Origin: Mycoplasma sp. SG1
Lineage (GTDB): Bacteria > Bacillota_I > Bacilli_A > Mycoplasmatales > SG1
Assembly: GCF_023612375.1 (NCBI RefSeq)
Contig: NZ_CP076852.1
Coordinates: 248,001-312,000 of the forward strand
Direction of reading: 5' to 3'
Length of the DNA stretch: 64,000 bases
Shown: positions 23,245-33,988 of the stretch, piece by piece
Layout: each line of letters begins with the position of its first letter
Numbering within the stretch: position 1 is the stretch's first letter
Program-made: the position numbers and the translations under genes
The notes under the pieces: generated by a model
The model's input: the letters and a program-made list of their open reading frames with translations, nothing else
What the model was told of the DNA's origin: nothing
Databases searched by the model: none

Positions 23245-24369
23245 ATGTTTCAACCGACAAACAAAAATAAATCAGTTTATTTAAAACATAAAGAAGAATG
23301 AAAATTTGTTCAATCGCATATTTATCCTAAATCCATCTTAGAAAGATGATTGCGTAAGTGTTTGTTAGAAGGGAATAATAAACTAAAGATTTACAAAATT
23401 AACTTAAACGACAAAAATAAAATAGAAGAAGAAATTTTAGATTCCGATTTAAAAATCAAAAAATATCTAAAAAAGAGTAGTTTATGTTCCTTTCAACAAA
23501 GCGAAAAATATATATCAAAGGATGAAAAACAGTGGGCCAATATTGAAAGCGATTTTGTAAACAAAATATACGATCAAATCGATAAAAATCTAAAACAAGA
23601 AAGATCGGTTAAATGATTAACTAATTTCTTCAAGAGCGTTATCCTCACAAAATATAGTAAAACTATGTGTAATTTTATTTGATTGAATCTTTTTAGATCT
23701 TGTATGTATAGACCTATTTCTAAAATCGAAATAATTAGCAGAGATCAATCTGTTACTACTCACTTCGCTGATGCGTCAAGTTTAAAAAACGATTGTTTTT
23801 TGTCCGAAGAAGGTAGTTTTAATGATAAATTCGAAGAGTTCAAAAAAACTTTAGATTTTTCAAAATATAATTCTTGCTTTTTTTCGCTAAAGAATCATAC
23901 TTTTTGTCGTTTTGTTTGCGACCCCCCTATTTATAACGATGGAGATTTATTTTTTATTTTTCCAGTTTTAGGATTAGGAATTATATTTTTTATAAAAAAA
24001 AATTATCGAATAGAAATAACAGATAACTTAAAAGATTTTAGAGTTGTTACTAACATAGATAATATAGATGAAAAAAAATATATTATTGATGAATGTTATA
24101 TAGTAAAAAAAGAATTTAACAAAGAAAGAAAGGCAGAAGTTTTTTTAGATTTTTTTAATAGCATTATGATATCTTGTTGAATTAATAATGTGGGGTATCA
24201 AAAAGGATACATTTACTTTCTTCGAAGTGATTATGAAACTAACCCTAATTGAATTAAAAATATGATTGACTCTTTAGAAAAACATGGAGCATTTTCAAAA
24301 AGACAACAATACAAAAATAACCCAAGTAATTTTGGTGTAAAAAATAGCATGGTATCTTTTAAATATTAA
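23245..24369 (+). CDS. Unrecognised 374-residue protein between mod1 and mod2
   Basis: I do not recognise this family. The protein has 374 residues with eight in-frame TGA tryptophans. The first 120 residues are rich in Lys, Glu and Asn. A conserved-looking hydrophobic stretch near residues 230-253 (LFFIFPVLGLGIIFFI) could be a membrane segment or a buried core strand. The C-terminal part (residues 310-374) is predicted helical and polar, with SLEKHGAFSKRQQ. Codon use and TGA tryptophans are like the neighbours. It lies 43 bases after mod1 and has a terminator after it (24414-24443), so it may be co-transcribed with mod1. Its place inside a defence island suggests, but does not show, a defence-related role. 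Confidence 0.6.
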
Positions 24370-24413
24370 AATTCCAATAAAATAAAATTTACACTTTTTA
24401 TAAATTCAATTTT

Positions 24414-24447
24414 AAAAAACCAGAATAATTTTTTTGGTTTTTTATTT
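24414..24447 (+). terminator. Terminator after the 374-aa gene
   Basis: A 9-bp stem (aaaaaacca with tggtttttt, 24414-24422 and 24435-24443) with a 12-base AT-rich loop and a following T-rich tract. It lies 44 bases after the stop of the unrecognised gene and separates the mod1 unit from the mod2 unit. Confidence 0.6.
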
Positions 24448-24605
24448 TATTTAGGTATATAGTAACGCGAGATAATATACAAAAAATTTTAAAAATAAAC
24501 AAATAAAACAAACGGATTAAAAATCATAGATCAATTTATTTTTTATTTGTAAAGAAAATCTTTTGTTTTATGTTGTAAATGTAAAAAGCATAATATAATG
24601 GTCTG

Positions 24606-24611
24606 TTATAA
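24606..24611 (+). promoter_or_regulatory. -10 element abutting mod2 start (leaderless?)
   Basis: TATAAT ends 7 bases before the mod2 ATG at 24619. Transcription starting at the usual distance would begin at or beside the start codon, giving a leaderless mRNA. The same element with the same T-run recurs before the mod remnant at 31626-31631. Confidence 0.5.
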
Positions 24612-24618
24612 TTTTTTT

Positions 24619-26289
24619 ATGAATTTAAAAAAAGCAATAGAAAAAATTCAAAATATTGCAAAACAATCTTTTAATAGTGAACAAAAAAAATTAGCAGAAA
24701 TTATTTTAAGAAAGACATCTGATAACGGTGAAATAGATGATAAAATATTTCAATTTATTTTACCTATTATCAAAACAGGTTTTGTTTTTGATAAAGCTCC
24801 TGAAGTAGATCAAAACAATATTGCTATTACTCAAGAATCCAAAAATTTTAAAAGAATCGGAACAAACGGAGTTAATCATAGTTTAATCATTGGCGAAAAT
24901 TATGAAGCTTTAAAAAATCTTAAATTAGCTTTTTCTAAATTAGAAAACGGAAAAAGAACAGGATTAATTGATATCATCTATATCGATCCTCCTTATAATA
25001 CTTATAAATCTAAAGAAGAAGGAAACGATTACAAAGAAGATATAAAATCTTCTGGTAATTTTATTTATCGTGATAAATATAAACAAACCGGTTGATTAAA
25101 TATGATGCACGAAAGATTAAAAATAGCCAAGGATCTTTTAAAAGATGATGGGGTTATTTTTATTTCGATTGATGATAGTGAATTGGGTTATTTAATAGTA
25201 TTATGCGATGAAATTTTTGGAGAAGATAAATTTGTTACAGCAATCCCGAGATTAACCAGAATCGGAAGAGGGGGAGGAGTTGATAAAGATTTATGTAAAG
25301 GGCATGATTATATTCTTGTTTATTCTTTTGATAATAGGTTTAACAAAATCAAAAAAAGATCATTTAAAGGTATCGAAATACTAGAAGATAAAAACGGTAA
25401 ATATATTAAAGGCGATACATCTCCAATCTTAGCAAGCAAATCACAAGGATATTCAAAAGGTGGAGATTATGATTTTGAATATCAAGGCAAAATATATAAA
25501 CCTATCGATTCTTATGGTAAAAAAAATACTTGGTTATGAAATAAAGAAAGAATGGAAGTAGCAGCTAAACTTGGTATTTTAGTTGTTTCCAAAAATCAGT
25601 TAAGGGTTCAAAAGTATTTAGATACAACTTTTGAATTTAAAGGACCTTATAAAAATCAAATGGTTGATAAACCTAAGAACTTTATCTTTCATACAGGCGA
25701 TTTCATGTTAAATAAATTTGCTAATTTAGAAGGTTCTTCAGAAATGAAAAAAATGTTTTCTGATTATTCATCAGATAAATGATTTACTTTTCCAAAACCA
25801 CTATCTTTAATTAAAGAATTAATTAAATTAAAAGTGAATAACGAAAACGCTATCATTTTAGATTTTTTTGCAGGTTCAGGAACGACTGGACAAGCTGTTA
25901 TGGAATTAAATGAAGAAGATGGGGGAAACAGAAAATTTATTCTTGTTACTAACAACGAAAATAACATTGCTAAAGACATTACTTATGAACGGCTTTATCG
26001 TGCTATTAACGGAAAGGGTTCTAAGAATCAAGAAATTCTATGGAAATATTCATCTACTAAACCATCTTTAACTAACAATACTGTAAATATCTTTGAAATC
26101 AATCATTATCCATGTAGCAACAAAGAAGATCCTGATATTCTTCAAGAGTTAGTTAAATCGGAATTAATTAAATTGAATCCAGATGCAAAATTTAATTATC
26201 TTCGATTAAATCGCGATTTATCATCCCTTTTTCCTTATGATAAATCAAAACTAAATAAAACAGAAATCAAAGATTTAGAAACATCTTAA
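24619..26289 (+). CDS. mod: Type III restriction-modification methyltransferase Mod (mod2)
   Basis: A 556-residue Mod protein. The N-terminal block, with MNLKKAIEKIQ, KTGFVFDKAPEVDQ and HSLIIGENYEALKNL, is shared with the other copies. DPPY near residue 125 and FAGSGTT around residue 416 are intact. The recognition domain (about residues 200-390) is homologous to that of mod1, with GRGGG, GHDYILVYSFD, KSQGYSKGGDYDFEYQGKIY and KERMEVAAKLGI, but differs at many positions, so the two may recognise related but different sites. I chose ATG 24619 over an in-frame ATG at 24598 because it matches the N-termini of mod3 and mod5. An 8-A run lies at codon 24-26. No res gene follows directly. Confidence 0.91.
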
Positions 26290-26314
26290 TTATTATTTTT
26301 TTAAATCAATATTT

Positions 26315-26320
26315 TATAAT
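26315..26320 (+). promoter_or_regulatory. -10 element upstream of the KAP NTPase gene
   Basis: TATAAT 26 bases after the mod2 stop and 49 bases before the ATG at 26370. It is the only good hexamer in the 80-base gap and suggests the KAP gene can be transcribed on its own. Confidence 0.4.
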
Positions 26321-26369
26321 CAATTTAATTAATAAGTTCAAACGTAGAGAAGAAACGGAAAAACAACAT

Positions 26370-28004
26370 ATGGCTACTGAAAATAACAACATACTATCAA
26401 TAAATCCGATAGATAACTTGTCTAAACACAATGACAAAATATCGATGATTGATTATGTTATTCGCCCTATTAACGAATATATTCATGATTTTTTTAAAAA
26501 TAAAAACGCACCTAACAGCAAACCTTTTCATAATGTTTTTAATATTAATGGCGGTTGAGGTTCAGGCAAAACAACTATTATTCAAAACTTAACAACATAT
26601 TATAAAAAATCTTATCCAAGCGATGATATAAATTTTAAAATACTAAATTTATGAGAATGTGAATTGTATGTTGATCCGGCACGAGTTATTCTTGATATTA
26701 TAAATTTCATAGACACTTCTGTATACGATGAAAAAGATAAAATAAGCACAACCAGCGGAGAAAAAATAACCAAAAAAGGTATTTTGGTGTTGAAAAGTTT
26801 TTGGTACCACCTTTCTGGATCGTATACTTATGAAAAGGTAAAAGAAAATAGTCGTATAAAACATCCCCCAAGGATAGACGAACTCATAAATGGTTATATA
26901 GAAGAATTAAACAATAATACAAAAAACAAATCCATTGTGTTTATATTTGATGAATTGGAAAGATGTACTCCAGAGAACCAAATAAAAATTTTATCCATTA
27001 TTAAAAATATTTTTTGAAAAGTAACAAATATATTTTGAATAGTTGTTTCTAATAATAAATTGATCAATCAACATATAAATGGTAATTTAGATATAAACCT
27101 TTTGAAATTAACATACAATGAAAAGTATACAGATAAAATATTCCCTATTCAATTGGATTTAGATAATATATATCCAGAGATATTTATAGACAATTTTACT
27201 GACAATAAATATATAAAGGAGTTTTGTAACAAAGTTAATATTTCTTCATTAAAATTGAACATTAAATTAATTATTCAGGTAAATAATTTATTTAACTCAT
27301 TAAAAAACAAGAATGAATTTGAGGTTCTTTTTAAAGAATATAAATCAAATTCAAAAGAAGCAGAAATTATCAGCATACAAAAAGATTACTTAGAATTGAT
27401 AATCTTTTATTGTTATTATTTAAAGTACGAGGATAATAAAGAGTATAAAGAACTAATAAAGTTAACAGACAGTCATTTATTAAAATCAAATTTTTTACAT
27501 CTTTTTATAAATAATATTATTGTTCAATACAGGAAGAAAGCTATATTAGATACAGATAAGTTTCCACTGGAAACATCAATTAAATCTTTAATTACTAAAG
27601 GTCGAAACACTGATGATCCTTATATAACCATCGATAGAATAAACTATACGCCTTTTAAGCTTGATTATTTTTTGAATGATCGCTTTAATGATAATAATTT
27701 AAAAAATTGATTTTTTGGTTTAATTCCATTTTTTGGCTCCCATTTAACAACAGATAATATTAGTCAAATTTTTTCCATAGAAGAAGGCTCTACCAATCAA
27801 TTACATATTGTTATTATCAAAAAAGAATATTTGCTATATTATTTTCCAACTCATAAAAAATGTTTTTTTAATATTTTTTTTAGATATATAAAATCAGAAA
27901 TTCCATTCTCATTCTTTTCAAATGGGAATGATCATTTAAAAATAATTACATACTCTAAAATTAGTAAATTAATTAAAGATTCAATACTTGATCGTTTTAA
28001 TTAG
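26370..28004 (+). CDS. KAP-family P-loop NTPase
   Basis: A 544-residue protein. Walker A is GGWGSGKTT at residues 61-69 (Trp is TGA) and Walker B is IVFIFDELERC near residues 188-198. The combination of a Trp or Phe before GSGKT and DELxRC after the strand is the signature of KAP NTPases. Insertions after the P-loop in KAP proteins often carry membrane helices; here the region between the motifs (about residues 70-185) is polar and helical with no clear membrane helix. The C-terminal 250 residues are unrecognised. KAP NTPases occur often in bacterial anti-phage loci. It sits between mod2 and mod3 with no shared frame, so it is probably island cargo. Confidence 0.75.
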
Positions 28005-28518
28005 TTTTGTCATTTAAAACGTGATTAAAATTAAATCAAAACAAAAACATCAAAGATAAGTAAGATTTCGGATTTAATTTAACGCTTAGAAGCGATAAAA
28101 TACGGATGATAATGGTTATTTTTATATTTAATAATTATTCATTTTAAATTTGTATATTTAAATCATCAGCACTCAAAAGTAAAATTAACAGTAGAATTTA
28201 TTGCACATTTTGATATTTTAATAAAAACAGATCTTTAAAAATTTTAGAAATAAATTAATAAAAAATGTCCCCATTCATTTTTTGGATAAGACTGTCAATG
28301 CCGTTTAAAACAATTGGTCTTAATAAGATTAATCAATATTAACTTATAAAATTAATCTTAATTTCATAAAACCCGTTGGTTAAAAATTATACATAATATA
28401 TAAAAAAGGATAAATATTATCATATATTGAAGTTTTTAATATTTTTTACCCTGTTATAATAGCATAAATACTGGTTATCACCGGTGTTAATGTAAAAACA
28501 TAAGTTCTAAATAATTCT
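28005..28518 (+). other. 514-base gene-free stretch before mod3
   Basis: No reading frame of useful length on either strand. It has a 9-bp inverted repeat (aagattaat at 28325-28333 with attaatctt at 28351-28359) and, at its 3' end, the mod3 promoter and leader. The rest looks like decayed AT-rich sequence. No transposase fragment could be recognised. Confidence 0.6.
28455..28518 (+). promoter_or_regulatory. Promoter/leader module of mod3
   Basis: TATAAT at 28455-28460, a short hairpin (ctggt-tatc-accgg, 28471-28484, one G-U pair), then the string ataagttctaaataattc directly before the ATG. The same order recurs upstream of mod5 (35721-35789) with a different hairpin sequence. A conserved leader with a hairpin suggests shared expression control or that the two units were copied together. 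Confidence 0.55.
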
Positions 28519-29922
28519 ATGGACTTAAAAAAAGCTTTAAAAACAATCAATAATATTTCTATAGATTTATTAACTCCTGAAAAAAAACAATTAGTAAATG
28601 ATATTTTAACCTTAACACTCAAAGACAACGGCGATGTAGATGAAAAAATATTTCGTCTTATTTTACCAATTGTTAAAATCGGATTTATTTTTGATAAAGC
28701 CCCTGAAGTTGATCAAGATAATATTGCGGTTATTCAAGAATCTAAAAATTATCCAAAAATAGGAACAAATGGACCTTGTCATAGTTTAATTATTGGTGAA
28801 AACTACGAAGCTTTAAAAAATCTTAAATTAATTTTTTCAAATTCAGAAAATGATAACAAGAGTGGTTTAATCGATTTTATTTATATCGATCCTCCTTACA
28901 ATACTCAAAAAACAAAAGAAGATGGTAATGATTATAAGGAAGATCAAGAAACATATTCTGAGGATTTTTTAAAACTAAACAACAAGAAAACATCTAAAAA
29001 ACCATCATTTGGTAATTTTATTTATCGTGATAAATACAAAAGAACCGGTTGATTAAACATGATGGATGAAAGACTAAGATTAGCTAAATCGCTTTTAAAA
29101 AAGGATGGCCTTATTTTTATTTCGATTGATGATAGTGAATTTTGTTATTTAAAGATAATATGTGATGACATATTTGGCGCTGACAATTTTATTTCATCTT
29201 TAGTTTGACATGCACGACGTGGGGGAGGTAATGATGTTAAACTTGTTGCTGTTGATCATGAATATATAATTTGTTACTCCAATTGTCAAGAAACCTCATC
29301 ATTACAACAAAAAAGAAATAATTTAGATTTTATTAAAAAGTGCCAAAACTTATTAAGATCTAAGAATTTATTAAAAACTTTAGCTACCGTAACGACAAGC
29401 ACTGGTAATAAAAATTTAAAAGATCTTGGAATTAATTTATTTCCCTATCCAAAACCAGTTAATTTAATCAAAGAATTAATTAGCGTTTTTTCTAAGAAAG
29501 ATTCTATCATTTTAGATTTTTTTGCAGGATCAGGAACAACTGGACAAGCTGTTATGGAATTAAATGAAGAAGATGGAGGTAACAGAAAATTTATTCTTGT
29601 TACTAACAACGAAAACAATATAGCCAAAGACATAACTTATGAACGACTTTATCGTGTTATAAATGGGAAAGGTACTAAGAATCAAAAAATTAAATGAAAA
29701 TATACATCATCTAAACAATCTTTAACTAATAACACTGTAAATATCTTTGAAATAAACCATATTGATCAAAACACAATTGATAAAGATCGAGATAAAATCC
29801 TAGAAGAAGTTAAAGAGCAGTTAAGAAAACTAAATCCAAATCCAAAATTTAAAGATATAGATTTAACTTCTGATTTATCTTCACTTTATCCTTATCATAA
29901 ATATTTAAATAAAAATCAATAA
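28519..29922 (+). CDS. mod: Type III Mod with shortened recognition domain (mod3)
   Basis: A 467-residue Mod. The N-terminal block and DPPY (near residue 126) and the C-terminal block with FAGSGTTGQAVMELNEEDGG are intact. Between the FISSL position and the YPKPV position only about 85-90 residues remain, against 150-200 in the other copies, so most of the recognition domain appears to be missing. Unlike the other Mods it carries an extra 20-residue insertion (SEDFLKLNNKKTSKKPSF) just after the DPPY block. Frame is intact throughout with TGA tryptophans. It may be a non-specific or inactive Mod, or recognise a short target. mod4 starts 41 bases later. Confidence 0.88.
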
Positions 29923-29962
29923 AAAAAAGGTTTAAAAATTAAAAGATCAAAAAAAAGATTCG

Positions 29963-31588
29963 ATGGATTTAAAAACAGCATGTAGAAAAATTAATAATTT
30001 TGCACGACAATCATTAACCGCTGAGCAAAAAAAATTAATAAAATACATCTTAGAAAAAGTTAGTAAAAATAATGAAGTAGATGATAAAATTATCCAGCAT
30101 CTAACTTTAATTATTCAAACCGGTTTTGTTTTTGATAAAGTTCCTCAAGTTGAACAAGATAACATCCCTGTTATTCAAGAGTCTAAAAATTATCGAAAAA
30201 TAGGTTCTGGATCTATTGATCATAGTTTGATTTTTGGCAACAATCTTGAAGTTTTAAAAAATCTTCAATTAGCATTTCAACCAAAAATAGGCAGACCCGG
30301 ATTAATTGACATTATTTATACTAACCTTTCTTCTGTCAATAAAAAACAAGATGAAAAACAAAATTTTAAAAATAAGAATTTATTCACATTTCATTTAAAT
30401 AAGTTCAAAGCAAACGGTTGATTAAATCAATTAAAGGAAAAATTAAAAATAACCAAAAATCTTTTAACCGATGAAGGGGTTATTTTTATTTCAATAGATG
30501 AAAGTGAATATGCTTATTTAAAGGTTTTATGTGATGAGATATTTGGCGAAGATAACTTCATTGCTACTTTGGTTCGTCCATCTTTAAACAAAGAATATGA
30601 AGCTTTATCAGTCGATCATGAATATATAGCTTGTTATGGTAAAAACAAAAAAAAATCTTTATTAGAAGGGTCTCTTAAACCAGAAGAAGCTTTTAAGTAT
30701 AAAGATGAACATTATCAAGAACGGGGAAAATATAATTTAGAACATTTTGAGGCAGGTAGTTTAGATTACACTCCATCGCTTGATTATCCAATTCAAGCTC
30801 CTGATGGAACTTTAATTTATCCTGGACACGTATCTAAAGAGGAACATCTTAAAAGAAAAGCAAACAAAAAACCGCGGAATGATTGACGTTGAATGATTAG
30901 CAAATCGACATATGATGACTATTTCAAAGATGGCTCGATAGTCTTTCGTCAAAACAAACAAAAACGATGATCTGCTGCAAGAAAAAGTTATCAGTTTATA
31001 GATGTTAAAGGTAACCCCGTTCATAAGTTATGAAAGTTAAGAAGTATCATCGAGTCTCCCAAAGATGCAGAAAATAATCATAAATTCAAGTCATTGGGTC
31101 TTGATAATTTTAATCGCTTAAAATTAATTCAATTATTAAAAAAAATAATTCGCTCTTTTGATCCAAAAAAAATTAAAAAAAGTATTTTTATCCTTGATTT
31201 TAAAACAGATACGACCTTTCTAGCACAAGCAGTTATGGAATTAAATCAAGAAGATAATTACATAAGAAAATGTCTTTTTATTTCAAACAATAAAGATCCA
31301 AATTTAAACAAAACTTTTTATAATGATTTATTAAGACTCATTGAGAATAATAATCAAGATAATTCTAAAAAATATTTCAGTAATGGCGAGTTATTTGAAC
31401 CATTTGTAAATAACACTGTAAATATTTTTGAAATAAATTATCATGATTTTAGGATTGATCAAGATCCAGATTATCTTTTAGATTTAGTTAAATCTGAATT
31501 AATTAAACTAAATCCAAAATTTAAATTTAATGATCGTGTTCTTAATAATCAATTATCAACATCGTTCCTTGTAAACAAAACAAAATAG
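29963..31588 (+). CDS. Mod homologue with both catalytic motifs lost (mod4)
   Basis: A 541-residue protein, in frame from ATG to TAG with TGA tryptophans. It aligns end to end with the Mod proteins: RKINNFARQSLTAEQKK, TGFVFDKVPQVEQDNIP, GVIFISIDESEYAYLKVLCDEIFGEDNF and the C-terminal VNNTVNIFEIN. But DPPYNT is replaced by TNLSSV at residues 120-125 (IDIIYTNLSSVN), and the AdoMet motif FAGSGTT is replaced by FKTDTTF around residue 410. Neither the methyl donor nor the target base should be handled, so it is very unlikely to methylate. The recognition region (about residues 200-390) is full length and different from the others. In Type III enzymes one Mod subunit can read the site while another methylates, so this could still act as a recognition subunit. 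Confidence 0.85.
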
Positions 31589-31625
31589 AAATCAAAGATT
31601 AATATAACAAAACATAAAACATTGT

Positions 31626-31631
31626 TATAAT
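31626..31631 (+). promoter_or_regulatory. -10 element of the mod remnant
   Basis: TATAAT 5 bases before the ATG of the mod remnant, in the same gttataattttttatg context as the mod2 promoter. The promoter survives although the gene it served is gone. Confidence 0.4.
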
Positions 31632-31636
31632 TTTTT

Positions 31637-31724
31637 ATGAAATTAGAAATATCACTGAAAAAGTCAATAATTTTACCAAAGAGATATTGAACTCAGAAAA
31701 AAAAGTGGTGAAAATTTTGAGGTA
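31637..31724 (+). pseudogene. Sixth mod copy, 5' remnant
   Basis: ATG at 31637 begins like a Mod N-terminus. After a one-base shift near codon 6 the sequence reads EKVNNFTKEILNSEKKVVKIL, which matches the Mod N-terminal block (EKIxNFAKExLNxEQKKxxxxIL), and then stops at TAA. It also retains an 8-A run at the place where mod1 to mod4 have theirs. Nothing further of the gene follows, because the HNH nuclease gene begins at 31758. Confidence 0.7.
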
Positions 31725-31757
31725 AATAGGCGAGAGATATGGAAAGTAAAAAATAGT

Positions 31758-32724
31758 ATGATAAAAAAATTTAATGAAAAAAAGTTATATTATATATTCC
31801 AAATCTTTTTAAAAAATAATAAAGTTAATGATGATGTTATAAAAAATTCCAAAATATATAAAAAATTAATTAGTATTGGATTTGTTGAAAAAACTAATTT
31901 TTGAATTGTAAATATAACTTCAATGTGTCTTGAAAAAAATCCAGAACAATTAAGAATTAGAAATGATAATTTTTTAACACATGTTAAAAATAATTCAAAC
32001 TGTTGTATTCTTTCTGCTATAAAAATTGAAAATAAAATATTATATTTAATTTTTTTTGGTAAAAGTTTTTATGGTTATAATTTTAAAAATGATGTTGGTA
32101 ATAGTTTTATAAATTTTAATTACTCTGAATTAATAAATTTAGGTTCTTATGAAAATGATATTATACAAACAAAAAATGTAAGAGAAAAAACTAAATATTA
32201 TTTTTATACTTCAATTGATAATAATTTTGATAAAGATAAATTTATAACTTTTTGAGATTTAATTAATAGCACTAAATTCGACCCATATAATTTAAAAAAT
32301 AGTAAATTAGATCCAAATATTCCAGAAAAAACTAAAGAATATGTAGCAACACTTTTTAATGAAATTTGTTCACTTTATGATACAAACGGTCATGAATATT
32401 GTAAAAGCAATATAAATTGAGAAGAATATAAAAAAATAGGTAGAAAATGCTATGAAATTCATCATTTTGTTCCAAAAAAAATATTTTAAAAGTAAAAAAG
32501 GTTTATTAAATTGAAATATTATTCATGATCCTATAAATTTAATACCTTTGTGCAATTTATGTCATTCTTCAATACATAAAAAAAATAATAAAAGTTTAGT
32601 TATTAAAAAATATAAAGAAATAATTGGAGCATATAAACACATTAATAAATTAAATGAATTAAAAAATTATGTTGAAAAAAATACAATTTATAATTTAAAT
32701 ACATTAATAAATTTTTATATTTAA
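31758..32724 (+). pseudogene. HNH endonuclease, frameshifted at an A8 tract
   Basis: The first frame from ATG 31758 gives 243 residues and stops at TAA 32487, just after YEIHHFVPKKIF. The rest of the domain, with GLLNWNIIHDPINLIPLCNLCHSSIHK, continues in the next frame to TAA 32722. Together they give the full HNH pattern His-His, Asn, Cys-x2-Cys-His. The junction is an 8-A run (32474-32481); seven A residues would join the frames into a protein of about 322 residues. The upstream 230 residues are unrecognised and AT-rich. It precedes a methyltransferase gene by 11 bases, so the pair looks like a Type II restriction-modification system. As it stands the nuclease is split before its metal-binding His. 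Confidence 0.75.
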
Positions 32725-32735
32725 AAAGGTAAAAA

Positions 32736-33757
32736 ATGAAAAAAATAATTTGAGATTTATTTGGTGGTGGACAAAACAGTGTTTATAATTCATTGAAAAA
32801 GTATAATCTTTTATCTATGTATGAAGTATATACTTTTGATATTACCAAACCAACCAGAAAACATCACTATAAAATCGATTTATCACAAGATAATATAGTA
32901 GAAATATTTAAAAATTTTCCAGCACCCGATATTATTGTAGCTTCTCCATTATGTCAATCTTTTAGTTGTGTTTTGAATATGAAGGGTGGTGGTACTACAT
33001 TTTGAAAATATGATAAAGAATTAAATAAGATAGTTTTAAGAAGTGTGGAGGAGTTTGAAAAACTAAAAAGTGGTTTTACAAGACGTTTAAAAGCAGAAAC
33101 ACAACTATTTTTAGCAAAATTAGGACAAAAATGTATTAATAATACCATTGAACTTATTAAGAAATACAAACCTAAATTTTGATATATAGAAAATCCTAAA
33201 AATTCTTTAATTTGAAAATATATAACCTTGAATAAAAAAGATTTTTGAGATTTAAATAATTTTTTTTAAATGAAGCGAGTTATGGTAAATATGGATATTT
33301 TATAACAAAACCTACTATTTTTATGAGTAATATAAAAATGGATTTATTAAAAGGTAAAATACCACCACCTTACTTTACTAAAATTGATGAAAATGGTCAA
33401 AAGTGATACATATTAAAAGATAATGAAAGAATTAAATATAAAATGCAAAGTAGAATTATTGGAATTTCTTCATTAAAAACAATTATCAAGGCTAGAAAAG
33501 TAAAATCTGGTATGGCTGGAATGGATTTTATTTCTTTAAATGATACAAAAAAAATATCAATTAAAAATAAATTAACAAATGAACAGATAAATGAAGGTGG
33601 TATAACCAGTTCTATTCCATATAAATTAATTAATGATATTTTTTGTTATTTTAATAACGAAACACCAATTTTTGTTGATGACGAACAACAATTTAAAAAA
33701 AGTAGTGATAAAAGTTTTGATGTAAATGAAGGACAAAGACGGAAAACAATAATTTAA
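32736..33757 (+). pseudogene. Cytosine-C5-type DNA methyltransferase, frameshifted at a T8 tract
   Basis: First frame from ATG 32736: the AdoMet motif DLFGGGQ at residues 7-13, the catalytic loop IIVASPLCQSFS at residues 66-77 (Cys in the place of the family PCQ) and WYIENPKNS around residue 152 (motif VI ENP/ENV), then TAA 33267. The second frame, from about 33269, gives NEASYGKYGYFITKPTIF and a C-terminal IIGISS...RKVKSGMAG... region to TAA 33757. Nine T residues instead of the eight at 33260-33267 would join them into about 340 residues. A ribosome-binding AAAAAGG lies 7 bases before the start. The 33758-33876 stretch could be a decayed tail (KEITELKQ...YGEPSEWQKMF). Both nuclease and methyltransferase are broken by homopolymers. 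Confidence 0.75.
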
Positions 33758-33988
33758 AAAATAAAAAACTAAAAAAAGAGATTACCGAATTAAAACAATA
33801 AATTAATAAAATTAATATTAAAAAAGACACAACTTTTAAATACGGAGAACCTAGTGAATGACAAAAAATGTTTTAAATATTTAATTATATTTTTTTTGTT
33901 GTACAAATAATTTGTGTGCTTATTATTTGTTAAATTATTTATCTAATGAATAAAAATATTTTTTTAAATCATGATCAATAATTATTAA

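Noticed and set aside
24598-24618. Upstream ATG as mod2 start
   Set aside because: The sister genes begin with the MxLKKA block; the seven extra codons overlap the TATAAT box.
28255-28300. Possible insertion-sequence end (atgtccccattc motif)
   Set aside because: No transposase reading frame or matching inverted end is visible nearby.
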